Positions 1 to 8,158 are shown, numbered from the stretch's first letter. The stretch is 32,933 nucleotides of DNA from Candidatus Eisenbergiella intestinipullorum (GCA_019119815.1 DWWH01000064.1:1-32933), one strand, 5' to 3'. The notes: generated from the letters alone by a model not told the origin. Translations and numbers: made by a program.

Positions 1-68
1 TGGATGAAAAGAAAAAGAAAATGGCGGAAGAAAAAAAGCTGGAAAAGGCCGGAAGGGAGGGCGCATAA
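1..68 (+). CDS. C-terminal tail of an upstream gene, probably echC (partial)
   Basis: An open frame enters from the left edge and stops with TAA at 66-68, directly before the echD ATG at 69. The visible 21 residues are a Lys/Glu-rich charged tail (DEKKKKMAEEKKLEKAGREG), which cannot be assigned by itself. In Ech operons the NuoB-like small subunit EchC usually precedes EchD, so echC is inferred from gene order only. The GGGAGGG ribosome-binding site of echD lies inside this tail. Confidence 0.6.
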   Translation, partial: DEKKKKMAEEKKLEKAGREGA

Positions 69-470
69 ATGATTGACGGAGAGATCATGCAGGTGGATCC
101 GGAAAGCCTGATCACGGAGGTGCTGCAATTAAAGCACAGAGATTACCGGCTCATCCAGATCTGCGCCGCGAATGCGGGAGAGGGCATTGACATCACCTAT
201 TCCTTTGGAAAGGAGTATAAGATGGTGGGTCTGCGGCTTTCCATCCGCCCGGAGGAGGAGATCGTCAGCATCAGCGATATTTATACCCCGGCTTATCTGT
301 ACGAGAATGAGATGCACGACCTGTTCGGGGTGAAGGTAAAGATGATGTCCACGGATTATCATGGAAACCTTTACCGTCTGAAGCACAAGACGCCTTACAG
401 AGAAGAGACTGCCGCTTCGCAGCCGCAAAAGACTGCTTCCGCGCGGCCGGAAAAACAGGAGGGAAAGTAA
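69..470 (+). CDS. echD: Ech-type hydrogenase subunit D (NuoC/30-kDa-like)
   Basis: This 133-residue protein resembles the NuoC (30 kDa) subunit of complex I in its short Ech form. The segment around residues 75-100 (DIYTPAYLYENEMHDLFGV) matches the conserved family core with E-x-E-x-H-D-L-F-G-V. In Ech complexes this subunit packs against the catalytic large and small subunits on the cytoplasmic side of the membrane. The last ~22 residues form a polar Ala/Gln/Lys tail outside the conserved domain. The start is ATG after GGGAGGG; the stop TAA shares one base with the echE ATG, so the two are translationally coupled. Family assignment rests on motif and neighbours; the alternative would be an NADH dehydrogenase subunit, which echE and echF make unlikely. 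Confidence 0.85.
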   Translation: MIDGEIMQVDPESLITEVLQLKHRDYRLIQICAANAGEGIDITYSFGKEYKMVGLRLSIRPEEEIVSISDIYTPAYLYENEMHDLFGVKVKMMSTDYHGNLYRLKHKTPYREETAASQPQKTASARPEKQEGK

Positions 471-1549
471 TGTCCACAAGAAGTATTGTCCCCTTTGGGC
501 CGCAGCATCCGGTGCTGCCGGAGCCGATCCATCTGGATCTGGTTCTGGAGGATGAGAAGGTGGTGGAAGCAGTGCCCTCCATCGGCTTCGTCCACAGAGG
601 TCTGGAAAAGCTGGTCGAAAAGAAAGAATTTACCGAATATGTATACGTGGCGGAGCGCATCTGCGGAATCTGCAGCTTCATGCACGGTATGGGCTACTGC
701 GAAGCGGTGGAGCACATCATGAACATCGAGATCCCGCCCCGTGCCAGATACCTGCGCACCATCTGGTGTGAGATGAGCCGGATCCACAGTCATCTGCTCT
801 GGCTGGGGCTTCTGGCAGACGCCTTCGGCTTTGAGAGCCTGTTCATGCAGTCCTGGCGGCTTCGGGAAAAGGTGCTCGATATGTTTGAAGCCTCCACCGG
901 AGGCCGGGTGATCTTTTCCGTGAACAAGATCGGGGGCCAGAGAAAGGATATGGATGCCTCCATGCTGCGGCAGTTTGTGGCAAATTTCCAGGATATGGAA
1001 GCGGAGCTGAAGGAGCTGGCGAAGACCTTCCTGGGCGATTCTGCTGTGAACAGCAGGCTCCGGGACGTGGGCTTTCTGACAAAGCAGCAGGCTCATGACC
1101 TGGGGGCGGTGGGGCCCTTCATGCGGGCCAGCGGCATCGCGTTAGACAACCGGAAGCTGGGCTATGCGGCTTATTCCGATCTGAGCTTTGAGCCCATCAC
1201 CAGCGAGGTCGGCGACTGCTATGCCAGATGTGACGTGCGCATCCGGGAGATTTTCCAGTCCATCGATCTGATCCGCCAGGCGGCATCTAAGATTCCGGGC
1301 GGTGAGGTGGCCGTTCCCTTCAAGGGTTTTCCGGAGGGAGAATATTTCATGCGGGAAGAGCAGCCGAGGGGAGAGGCTATTTACTATGTGAAGGCAAACG
1401 GAACCAAATTCATCGACCGTTTCCGCGTGCGCACGCCTACCTTTGCAAACCTTCCGGCTCTGATCGAGACGCTGAAGGGCTGCCAGCTTGCCGACGTGCC
1501 GATCCTGATCCTGACCATCGATCCCTGCATCAGCTGTACGGAGCGATAA
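470..1549 (+). CDS. echE: Group 4 [NiFe] hydrogenase large subunit EchE
   Basis: This is the catalytic subunit that carries the Ni-Fe(CN)2CO site and reduces protons with electrons from ferredoxin, coupled to ion pumping by membrane subunits not in view. Of 359 residues, the N-terminal ligand motif is RICGIC (Cys65, Cys68) and the C-terminal motif is DPCISCTER (Cys353, Cys356). PFGPQHPVLPEP at the N-terminus is typical of the NuoD/hydrogenase superfamily. The protein stops directly after DPCxxCxxR, so there is no C-terminal peptide for a maturation protease to remove. It starts one base inside the echD stop codon and is followed after 88 bases by echF. Confidence 0.95.
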   Translation: MSTRSIVPFGPQHPVLPEPIHLDLVLEDEKVVEAVPSIGFVHRGLEKLVEKKEFTEYVYVAERICGICSFMHGMGYCEAVEHIMNIEIPPRARYLRTIWCEMSRIHSHLLWLGLLADAFGFESLFMQSWRLREKVLDMFEASTGGRVIFSVNKIGGQRKDMDASMLRQFVANFQDMEAELKELAKTFLGDSAVNSRLRDVGFLTKQQAHDLGAVGPFMRASGIALDNRKLGYAAYSDLSFEPITSEVGDCYARCDVRIREIFQSIDLIRQAASKIPGGEVAVPFKGFPEGEYFMREEQPRGEAIYYVKANGTKFIDRFRVRTPTFANLPALIETLKGCQLADVPILILTIDPCISCTER

Positions 1550-1605
1550 GAAAGGAAAATAGAGAAAGCCGGAGACGAAGACAAAGCTTCGCCCGTAAGG
1601 CATAT

Positions 1606-1620
1606 GCCGCCTGAGGCGGC
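1606..1620 (+). other. Small intercistronic hairpin in the echE-echF gap
   Basis: GCCGCC and GGCGGC form a 6-bp stem with a TGA loop in the 88-base gap. No T-run follows, so it is not a typical intrinsic terminator; it may stabilise or process the mRNA. The rest of the gap shows only the echF ribosome-binding region (GGAG before ATG 1638). Confidence 0.4.
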
Positions 1621-1637
1621 GGAAAACGGAGATAGCC

Positions 1638-2105
1638 ATGAAAAACATGCGGACTATGAAATTTACCCGGACGGCGCTGAAAAATCTGTTCAGCCCGCCC
1701 GTTACCCGGCCCTATCCGGAGCAGCCCAGAGAGTATCCGGAACGGACGAGGGGCCACGTGGAAATTGATATTGACACCTGCATTCTCTGCGGGCTCTGCT
1801 CCAGAAAATGTCCCACCGGAGCGATCACCGTGAACCGGGCGGAGAAAACCTGGAAAATCGAGCGCTTCGGCTGCATCCAGTGCGGCTGCTGTGTGGAAAC
1901 CTGCCCGAAGAAATGCCTGACCATGAAAAATACCTATACCCAGCCGGGGGCGGAAAAAACGTCGGATTCCTTCCTGAAGACGAATATGCCCGCTCCGGCC
2001 GCAAAGCCCGTAGCCGGGCAGACAGGAGCGGCTTCCGCACAGAAGCCTGCGGCCGGGCAGACAGGAGCGGCCTCGGTACAGGCCTCCGGAAAAGCGGAAG
2101 CATGA
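1638..2105 (+). CDS. echF: Ech hydrogenase 2x[4Fe-4S] ferredoxin-like subunit EchF
   Basis: EchF relays electrons between ferredoxin and the hydrogenase small subunit. The 155-residue protein has two complete cluster motifs, CILCGLCSRKCP (near residues 52-63) and CIQCGCCVETCP (near 82-93), as in NuoI-like subunits. After about residue 105 comes a low-complexity Pro/Ala/Gly/Gln tail with two copies of a 13-residue repeat, which is not part of the usual EchF fold. Its TGA stop overlaps the hypF ATG (ATGA at 2102-2105). The start ATG is preceded by GGAG. The order echD-echE-echF supports the assignment. Confidence 0.92.
   Translation: MKNMRTMKFTRTALKNLFSPPVTRPYPEQPREYPERTRGHVEIDIDTCILCGLCSRKCPTGAITVNRAEKTWKIERFGCIQCGCCVETCPKKCLTMKNTYTQPGAEKTSDSFLKTNMPAPAAKPVAGQTGAASAQKPAAGQTGAASVQASGKAEA
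2004..2081 (+). repeat. Two tandem 39-bp units in the 3' end of echF
   Basis: Units 2004-2042 and 2043-2081 match at about 33 of 39 bases and encode KPVAGQTGAASAQ and KPAAGQTGAASVQ. The length is a multiple of three, so the copy number can change without a frameshift. The repeat forms most of the flexible EchF tail. Confidence 0.85.
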
Positions 2106-4780
2106 GGGCGCGGATCACAGTCCTCGGCGTGGTGCAGGGAGTGGGCTTCCGGCCCTTCGTGGCGGAATGTGCCCGCACCCTTTCCCTGCGCGGAAGCGTG
2201 TGCAACAGCGGCGGGGTGGTCAAGATCGAAGCATACGGAACGAAGGAGGCGGTGGAAGAAATGGTCCATCGCCTCCGTTTCTGTGCGCCGCCGGCCGCCC
2301 GGGTGGACCGGGTGATCGTGGAGGCAGCCGAGGAGCCGGACGGAGCGGCGGAAGAACAGGTAAGCGCGGCAGAGGGGGCGGATGGAGCCGGCGGACCGGA
2401 GAAAAGGCGGGAGGGCCAGGCGGGAGAGCCGGTTCCGGGAGAGTTCCGGATCGTGGAGAGCGAGGCCCAAAACGGTGCGGACCTCCCCCTGCTGCCGCCG
2501 GATCTTCCCATATGCGCCGACTGCCTTGCGGAACTGCGGGATCCTGACAACCGCCGTTTCCGTTATCCCTTCATCAGCTGTACCTCCTGCGGGCCCCGCT
2601 ACAGCATTCTGGAGGCGGTTCCCTATGACAGGGAGCATATTTCCATGCGGGATTATGCCATGTGCCCGGAATGCGGCCGGGAGTACCGGCAGCCGGGCGG
2701 AAGGAGACGGCATGCACAGACCATATCCTGCCGGGACTGCGGGCCGCAGCTGATCCTGAGTACCAGGGCGGCCTTTCTGGAGGCCTGGAAGGAAACGGAC
2801 GGGGAGGGCGGAGAAGAAACGGTCCGTTCGGAAACCGGAGCCGAAAGGGAAAGGAAGCAGGCTGACGGGAAAAAGAAAAGCCCGGAAGGAAATGGCGGAA
2901 CGAAAGGCCTTCAGGCGGAGGCCGCGTTGGCAGAAGCGGTCCGCATTCTGAAGGAGGGCGGCATCCTGGCGCTGAAGGGGATCGGCGGCTACCAGTTTGC
3001 CTGCCGCCCGGATCTGGAGGAGACGGTCCGGCGTCTGCGCCTGCTCAAAGGGCGGGAGAAGAAGCCTTTTGCGGTCATGTTTTCCTCCCTGGAAACCATC
3101 CGAAGATATTGTCCGGTCTCGGAACAGGAGGAAGTGCTTCTCCTGTCTCCGGCCCGCCCCATTGTGCTTCTGGAGAGAAAACAGGAGGAGGGAGAGAAGT
3201 TCTGTCCCGCTCTGTGTTCGGAGAGCCGTTATCTCGGAGCGTTTCTTCCCTATACCGGACTGCATCAGCTTTTGACTGAGGAGGCGGGCCCTCTGGTGAT
3301 GACCAGCGCCAATACGACGGACGATCCCATTTTTACCGGAGAGACAGAGCTGGCAGAGCTGTGGGAAAAAGCTCCGCAGGAGCTGTGCGCCGCAGCCTGG
3401 AACACGAGGCGGATCGTGACCCCTCTGGATGATTCCCTGATGCGGGTCACGGCAGGACATGTGCAGATGCTGCGGAGGAGCCGCGGCTTTGTGCCCTCTC
3501 CCGTATTTTTCCGGACGGCGTATGACCGGGGCCGGGCGGAGAAAAATGGCGAAAGAAAGGAAAAGGCGGTTCTGGCCTTCGGCGGTGATCTGAAGGCGGT
3601 CTTCTGTCTGGCAGCGCAGGGAAGAGCCTATCTGAGCCAGTATTTGGGGGACATGGAAAACTATCGGGTATACCAGACCTTTCAGAAGGAGCTTGCCCGG
3701 ATGGAAGGGCTGTTCGGCATCCGGCCGCAGGCTCTGGTCTGTGACCTGCATCCCGGCTATGGAACGACACAGATGGCGCAGGAGCTGGCAGAGAGGGAAA
3801 ACCTTCCTCTTCTGTGCGTGCAGCACCACCATGCTCATGCGGCCTCCGTGATGGCGGAACACGGACTGGAGCGCTGTATCGGCGTGATCTTTGACGGGAC
3901 CGGGTACGGAACGGACGGACATGTGTGGGGCGGAGAATTTCTGGTGTGCGAGGGCGCTTCCTTTTATCGGGCCGGTCATCTGGAGGAGATTCCGCTTGTG
4001 GGAGGGGATGCTTCCTCAAAGGATGCGGCTCTGACAGCGGCCTGTCATCTGGCGGCCTCAGCCGGAAAGGACGGGAACAGAAAGGCCGAAGCCGTGGTCC
4101 CGGAGGAAGTCCGGTCCCGCGTGGAGACTGTGAAAAAGGCGCTTGCGTTCGGCGTTAACGTACAGTACAGCTCCAGCATGGGACGGCTTTTTGACGCCGT
4201 TTCCGCTTTGCTTGGCATCCGTTTTTTTAACAGCTATGAGGGAGAATGTGCCATCGCTCTGGAGAATGCGGCCTGGGAAGCGGGAGTACGGCCGGGCGAA
4301 AGATCGGAAGAAGGACCGGAAGAGGAAGCCGGACTGCCGGAAAGCCGGAAGCTTTCCTTTCCGGTCCGGGAAGAGGACGGCATGCTGATCGCGGACCGGA
4401 CGGCGTTTTTTTCAGCCCTTTTACGGGAGCTTGAGAGGCCGGAAAGGAATGGGGAAAAGCGGCGGGATCCGAAGGAGAGGGCGGAGCGTCTGGCGCTTGC
4501 CTTTCATGAAGCGGCGGCGGACATGGTGCTTTCCATGTGCCGCAGGATCCGGAAGAAGACGGGCATTTCCCAGGCCGTCTTCGGCGGTGGCGTATTCGCC
4601 AACGTGCTGCTGCAGGAGCGCTGCAGGGCGCTGCTGGAGGCGGACGGATTTTCCGTATACGTCAACGAACAGGTGCCCGGAAATGACGGCGGCATCTGCC
4701 TGGGACAGGCGTGGATCGCGGAGCGCATGAAAGATACCGAGAAGAAGGCGGAGGAATCCTCTGGCTTTGGTACCGGATAA
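2102..4780 (+). CDS. hypF: Carbamoyltransferase HypF (NiFe hydrogenase cyanide-ligand synthesis)
   Basis: HypF converts carbamoyl phosphate and ATP to carbamoyl-adenylate and moves the carbamoyl group to the HypE C-terminal cysteine. Domains in order: acylphosphatase (residues 1-90, GVVQGVGFRPFV); two zinc-finger units (Cys138/141/160/163 and Cys188/191/210/213); a YrdC-like domain (about 275-470); and a Kae1-like domain with VQHHHAHAAS (His575-579 region) and FGGGVFANVLL near the end. An open frame continues upstream in the same frame, but it only shadows echF; ATG 2102 begins right at the acylphosphatase domain and overlaps the echF stop. At 892 residues it is longer than the usual ~750-780 because of charged Glu/Gly/Lys-rich inserts near 80-120 and 220-275. 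Confidence 0.95.
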   Translation: MRARITVLGVVQGVGFRPFVAECARTLSLRGSVCNSGGVVKIEAYGTKEAVEEMVHRLRFCAPPAARVDRVIVEAAEEPDGAAEEQVSAAEGADGAGGPEKRREGQAGEPVPGEFRIVESEAQNGADLPLLPPDLPICADCLAELRDPDNRRFRYPFISCTSCGPRYSILEAVPYDREHISMRDYAMCPECGREYRQPGGRRRHAQTISCRDCGPQLILSTRAAFLEAWKETDGEGGEETVRSETGAERERKQADGKKKSPEGNGGTKGLQAEAALAEAVRILKEGGILALKGIGGYQFACRPDLEETVRRLRLLKGREKKPFAVMFSSLETIRRYCPVSEQEEVLLLSPARPIVLLERKQEEGEKFCPALCSESRYLGAFLPYTGLHQLLTEEAGPLVMTSANTTDDPIFTGETELAELWEKAPQELCAAAWNTRRIVTPLDDSLMRVTAGHVQMLRRSRGFVPSPVFFRTAYDRGRAEKNGERKEKAVLAFGGDLKAVFCLAAQGRAYLSQYLGDMENYRVYQTFQKELARMEGLFGIRPQALVCDLHPGYGTTQMAQELAERENLPLLCVQHHHAHAASVMAEHGLERCIGVIFDGTGYGTDGHVWGGEFLVCEGASFYRAGHLEEIPLVGGDASSKDAALTAACHLAASAGKDGNRKAEAVVPEEVRSRVETVKKALAFGVNVQYSSSMGRLFDAVSALLGIRFFNSYEGECAIALENAAWEAGVRPGERSEEGPEEEAGLPESRKLSFPVREEDGMLIADRTAFFSALLRELERPERNGEKRRDPKERAERLALAFHEAAADMVLSMCRRIRKKTGISQAVFGGGVFANVLLQERCRALLEADGFSVYVNEQVPGNDGGICLGQAWIAERMKDTEKKAEESSGFGTG

Positions 4781-4795
4781 AAGGGGGAGGCAGGT

Positions 4796-5914
4796 TCATG
4801 TCAGCCTCTCCGCAAAATCGCACAGATCGCAGACCGAATTGGGGTTGATGAAGGTCTTCTGTGCCTGCAGCATCTCTTCCTTCAGGCCCGGCGTGCGGCG
4901 CAGGGCGGAAAGGGCGGGAAGCAGGTCGGTCTGTGTCCGGCGGGCGGTGAGCGCCATCCCGTGCGAGGAGAACCAGGCTGCATTGTGCGTTTCACAGCCG
5001 GGAATGGGGGAGAGCAGGATCAGAGGAACGCCGGAGACGGCAGCTTCCGTGGAGGAAAGACCGCCCGGTTTGGTGAGAAAAACATCGCAGGAGCGCATAT
5101 ATTCCGCCATCCGGGGCGTATTTTCCAGGACGAGGACATGAGGGTCCTTCCGGTATTTCCGGGAAAGCTTTTCATACAATCCGCGCCGTTTCCCGCAGAG
5201 GATGACGAGCGTACCCTCCTTTTCCGCGCTCAGAAAACCGTGCAGAATGGCGGCTGCCTGCGGGATCTCTCCTGCGCCTATGCTGCCTCCGGCGAGGAGA
5301 AAACAGGGCCCCTGCAAAGGAAGGCCGAGTCTTCTGCGCGCTTCCTTACGGGAAAAGGGAAGCGTGAATTTCCGGTTGACCGGAATGCCGAAGGGGAGAA
5401 GCTTTTCTGACGGGATGCCGCGCGAGACGAACTCCCCTGCAAGCTCCGGAGAAGGGATGACATAATAATCGCAGATCCCTTCCTCCAGAAAAGGAATGCA
5501 GGTGTAGTCCGTAGCGATCTGTATGGTGACAGGAAGGGTCATGCCGCGGTTGCGCAGAGCCGTCAGGATGTGAGCCGGATACATATGGGTCATGAAGATC
5601 ACATCAAAACGGTGCTTCGCCAGATAGCGCTGCAGCCGTTTGGCGAGCAGACGGTTCACCTCAAAAACCGGAGAGGTGAGAGGCAGGCTGCGCCACAGCT
5701 CCCCCAGAGAATAGGCAAGGCCGAACAGACGGGGAGAATTCTGGACCAGACGGATATAGCTGTTCCCAACCAGGGCGGCAGTCTTTTTCCCGGCCAGGGT
5801 AAAGGGGTCCAGAAAAACGGCGTTGTGCCCCCGGCGCTTCAGCTCGTCGGACACTGCCCGGGCGGCGGAATGGTGGCCGCCGCCGGTGCCGCAGGAAAGG
5901 ATCAACGCTTCCAT
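4796..5914 (-). CDS. MGDG-synthase-like glycosyltransferase (GT28 type)
   Basis: The 372-residue protein begins with the MGDG synthase N-terminal pattern SCGTGGGHHSAARAV (acceptor-side loop) and has the GT28 nucleotide-sugar site in the C-terminal half (FLTKPGGLSSTEA, then GVPLIL and a GCE-x-HNA-x-W segment). Relatives add glucose or galactose to diacylglycerol, as in UgtP/YpfP of Bacillus, at the inner face of the membrane. ATG 5914 follows GAGGTG by 8 bases. It overlaps the upstream plsY-like gene by 13 bases, so the two form one lipid-synthesis unit. The sugar and product cannot be told from the sequence. It ends 15 bases from hypF, convergently. Confidence 0.88.
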   Translation of the reverse strand: MEALILSCGTGGGHHSAARAVSDELKRRGHNAVFLDPFTLAGKKTAALVGNSYIRLVQNSPRLFGLAYSLGELWRSLPLTSPVFEVNRLLAKRLQRYLAKHRFDVIFMTHMYPAHILTALRNRGMTLPVTIQIATDYTCIPFLEEGICDYYVIPSPELAGEFVSRGIPSEKLLPFGIPVNRKFTLPFSRKEARRRLGLPLQGPCFLLAGGSIGAGEIPQAAAILHGFLSAEKEGTLVILCGKRRGLYEKLSRKYRKDPHVLVLENTPRMAEYMRSCDVFLTKPGGLSSTEAAVSGVPLILLSPIPGCETHNAAWFSSHGMALTARRTQTDLLPALSALRRTPGLKEEMLQAQKTFINPNSVCDLCDFAERLT

Positions 5915-6567
5915 AATGCTTTCACCTCACATTTTTTGCGCAGCTCAGGACCGGACAGCAGTTTTGCTGCCACCGCCGCCGCGATGAACAGAAAACCGGC
6001 CGGGACAGGAGAGCCTGGCGGCAGAAGCAGGTACATCAGGACGGTACAGAGCAGATAGGTAAAAAAGGTTCTGTGGCTGTTTGGCGTGATCTTCAGGATC
6101 AGAGAGAAAAAAAGGAACACGCCGGCCAGGATCAGCACCGGACCGAGCCGGGGAAACAGGCCGAGCAGGCAGCCGAAGGTTACGGTGATGCCCTTTCCGC
6201 CATGGAATCTGTGCCAGAGAGGGAAGATATGCCCCAGCACAGGTGCGGCGAGGACCAGCGTCAGTCCTTTCGGAGCAGAAGCCTCAAATAGGGCGGGAAA
6301 GACGGAAAACAGAAAGGGAGCCTGCGCAGGGGTCATGGGGGCTCTCAGATAAAAATAAACCGGCAGAAAGCCCTTAAGAAGATCAAAGCACAGCGTCAGG
6401 ATGCCGCAGAGCAGGCCGCCGTACAGAAAGGCGTTGTATACGCCGGGATTGTGATCCGGGCTTTCGGCGGTCACATCCTTCTTTTTCAGAAGCTGTCCGA
6501 AAAAACCGGCAAAAAGCAGGCTGCCGGTCAGATAGCCCAGGATAGTATAGAGCAACGTTCTGTACAA
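5902..6567 (-). CDS. plsY: Glycerol-3-phosphate acyltransferase, PlsY family
   Basis: PlsY moves an acyl group from acyl-phosphate to glycerol-3-phosphate in the membrane. The protein is strongly hydrophobic with five or so membrane segments, opens with GYLTGSLLFAG like PlsY, and has the second conserved motif GHIFPLWHRFHGGKGI. The frame is open far upstream (to 6957), but that part overlaps the hypC promoter and leader. I choose TTG 6567, which has AGAGGGTG about 6 bases upstream and gives 221 residues, the usual PlsY length; ATG 6609 is an alternative without a clear ribosome-binding site. Motif 1 is less canonical than usual (NPGVYNAF rather than a Ser/Gly-rich form), so it may be a PlsY paralogue. 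It is followed by the glycosyltransferase with a 13-base overlap. Confidence 0.82.
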   Translation of the reverse strand: MYRTLLYTILGYLTGSLLFAGFFGQLLKKKDVTAESPDHNPGVYNAFLYGGLLCGILTLCFDLLKGFLPVYFYLRAPMTPAQAPFLFSVFPALFEASAPKGLTLVLAAPVLGHIFPLWHRFHGGKGITVTFGCLLGLFPRLGPVLILAGVFLFFSLILKITPNSHRTFFTYLLCTVLMYLLLPPGSPVPAGFLFIAAAVAAKLLSGPELRKKCEVKALWKR

Positions 6568-6675
6568 AGATTTCACCCTCTTATCGTCGGAATTTTGGTC
6601 CGGAAGCATCGGAAAGGCTTCGGATATGGAAATGATTATACACGCAGACAGGGATTTCGTCACCAGTTTTTTCAT

Positions 6676-6704
6676 TTGGCTTTCCGGTGCCGTTGTGCTA
6701 TGAT
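6676..6704 (+). promoter_or_regulatory. Sigma-A promoter for hypCDE
   Basis: TTGGCT (6676-6681), a 17-base spacer, and TATGAT (6699-6704). It reads toward hypC and explains how hypCDE is expressed separately from the ech-hypF operon. It lies upstream of the divergent plsY-like gene. Confidence 0.7.
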
Positions 6705-6771
6705 TAGTGCGAAGCGTCAAAAACGCATAGGACATATCAATGAGGACATAAAAACATAAGGCTGCATAGGG

Positions 6772-6815
6772 AAAGGAGAAGCCGCCGGACGGACGCAGTC
6801 CGGCCGGAAGCGGCG
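6772..6815 (+). promoter_or_regulatory. Hairpin between a Shine-Dalgarno and the hypC start
   Basis: AAAGGAG (6772-6778) sits ~47 bases before the hypC ATG, too far to be used in linear form. Between them GCCGGAC (6784-6790) pairs perfectly with GTCCGGC (6798-6804), and the flanking GCCGC/GCGGC can extend the stem. Folding the hairpin would bring the AAAGGAG to about 13 bases from ATG. The base pairing is seen in the sequence; its role in translation is an inference. Confidence 0.5.
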
Positions 6816-6825
6816 TGTGGATCAA

Positions 6826-7074
6826 ATGTGTGTTGCATTGCCGGGAAAGGTATTGTCTTTGGACGGAAAAAAAGCGGTGGTGGATTTTCAGGGAAACCAG
6901 GTGACCGCAGAAGCAGGACTGGTCAGGGTAAAGCCCGGCGACCGGGTCCTGGTGCATGCGGGCTGCATCCTGCAGGTACTTTCTGAGGAGGAGGGAGACC
7001 GGATGCAGGAGCTGTTTGAGGAGCTGGAGGAGGTCATGAAGGATGAAGATCCTGGAATATCTGCGGAATTATGA
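6826..7074 (+). CDS. hypC: Hydrogenase maturation chaperone HypC
   Basis: HypC binds HypD and carries the Fe(CN)2CO unit to the hydrogenase large subunit. The 82-residue protein starts MCVALPGKV; the cysteine directly after Met is the essential HypC residue, which fixes the start at ATG 6826 rather than the in-frame GTG 6817. A small OB-like domain fills residues 1-60, with a Glu-rich helical tail after it. It overlaps hypD by 32 bases in another frame, so the two are tightly coupled. Confidence 0.95.
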   Translation: MCVALPGKVLSLDGKKAVVDFQGNQVTAEAGLVRVKPGDRVLVHAGCILQVLSEEEGDRMQELFEELEEVMKDEDPGISAEL

Positions 7075-8158
7075 CGGAAGGCCGCTGCGTTTTATGGAGG
7101 TGTGCGGCACCCATACGGCTCAGATCCACAGAAACGGGCTTCCGGCCCTTCTGCCGCCGTCCATCGAACTGGTGTCAGGCCCCGGCTGTCCGGTCTGCGT
7201 GACGGTGAGCGCCTATATTGACCGACTGATCGCGCTTGGCATGGATCCCGGGAACCGCATCCTCACCTTCGGCGATATGCTCCGCGTTCCCGGAAGCGCC
7301 GGCAGCCTGAGCGAGGCACGTGCGAAGGGCTGCAGCGTGCGGATGGTCTATTCCCCCATGGACGCACTGAAGCTGGCGAAAGAGGATCCGGCTCACACGT
7401 ATATTTTCGCAGCGGTGGGCTTTGAGACCACCACACCGGTCTACGCCCTTCTGGTACAGGAGGCTCTGGAACAGGGAGTAGAGAATCTGCGTCTTCTGAC
7501 TTCCCTGAAGGTGATGCCGCCTGCCGTTGACTGGATCTGCGCCCATAACGGAGAGTCTGCTCAGGAAGCCCGGGGGGACTGCCGGAGTGAAACGGTCCGG
7601 GAATCCGGCCGGAGCCGGAAGACAGGAGAGGCCCGGCGGATCGACGGCTTCCTCGCGCCCGGCCATGTGAGCGTGATCACGGGAAGCCGCGTATTTGCTC
7701 CGCTCGCGGAAAAGTACGGCCTTCCCTTTGTGGTGGCCGGCTTTGAAGGAGAAGAGATCCTGGCGGCGATCGCGGTGCTGGTGAAGCTGCAGGGGCAGGG
7801 GAAGGTATGGAACATGTACCCGTCAGCGGTGACGGAGGAGGGAAACAGACAGGCGCAGGAGAGGGTGGAACGCTTTTTTGAACCCTGCGATGCTGCCTGG
7901 CGCGGCCTCGGTGTGATCGCAGGCTCCGGAAGAAGGCTGAAAAAGGAATATGCGGCTTTTGATGCGGGAAGCGAAGGGCTGACAGAGGATGCCGGCGGAA
8001 ATCCGGCCTGCTGCTGCGCGCAGGTGCTGATGGGGCACATCCGGCCGCGGGAATGCCCTCTGTTCGGAAAGGTATGTACGCCGCAGACCCCGCAGGGCGC
8101 CTGCATGGTTTCCACGGAAGGAAGCTGCTTTTCCTGCTGGCAGTCGGAAGGGCTGTGA
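7043..8158 (+). CDS. hypD: Hydrogenase maturation protein HypD
   Basis: HypD is the iron-sulfur scaffold on which Fe(CN)2CO is assembled with HypC. Signatures seen: FMEVCGTHT (Cys21), GPGCPVCVT (Cys49, Cys52), GFETTTP, GPGH-like APGHVSVITG, and a C-terminal cysteine set (CPLFGKVC, GACMVS, CFSCW) that binds the [4Fe-4S] cluster. The 371-residue length is typical, but a charged insert (about residues 172-196, Ser/Arg/Glu-rich) interrupts the central region. The start has GAGGAGGTC just upstream, within hypC. Confidence 0.95.
   Translation: MKILEYLRNYDGRPLRFMEVCGTHTAQIHRNGLPALLPPSIELVSGPGCPVCVTVSAYIDRLIALGMDPGNRILTFGDMLRVPGSAGSLSEARAKGCSVRMVYSPMDALKLAKEDPAHTYIFAAVGFETTTPVYALLVQEALEQGVENLRLLTSLKVMPPAVDWICAHNGESAQEARGDCRSETVRESGRSRKTGEARRIDGFLAPGHVSVITGSRVFAPLAEKYGLPFVVAGFEGEEILAAIAVLVKLQGQGKVWNMYPSAVTEEGNRQAQERVERFFEPCDAAWRGLGVIAGSGRRLKKEYAAFDAGSEGLTEDAGGNPACCCAQVLMGHIRPRECPLFGKVCTPQTPQGACMVSTEGSCFSCWQSEGL

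Noticed and set aside
1808..2101. Upstream in-frame extension of hypF
   Set aside because: It only shadows echF in another frame; the acylphosphatase domain and coupled ATG start at 2102.
1934..3979. 681-codon open frame on the minus strand
   Set aside because: Antisense of hypF; no recognisable motifs, produced by GC-rich codon bias.
6568..6957. N-terminal extension of the plsY-like protein
   Set aside because: It would cover the hypC promoter and leader and has no family similarity; TTG 6567 fits length and ribosome-binding site.
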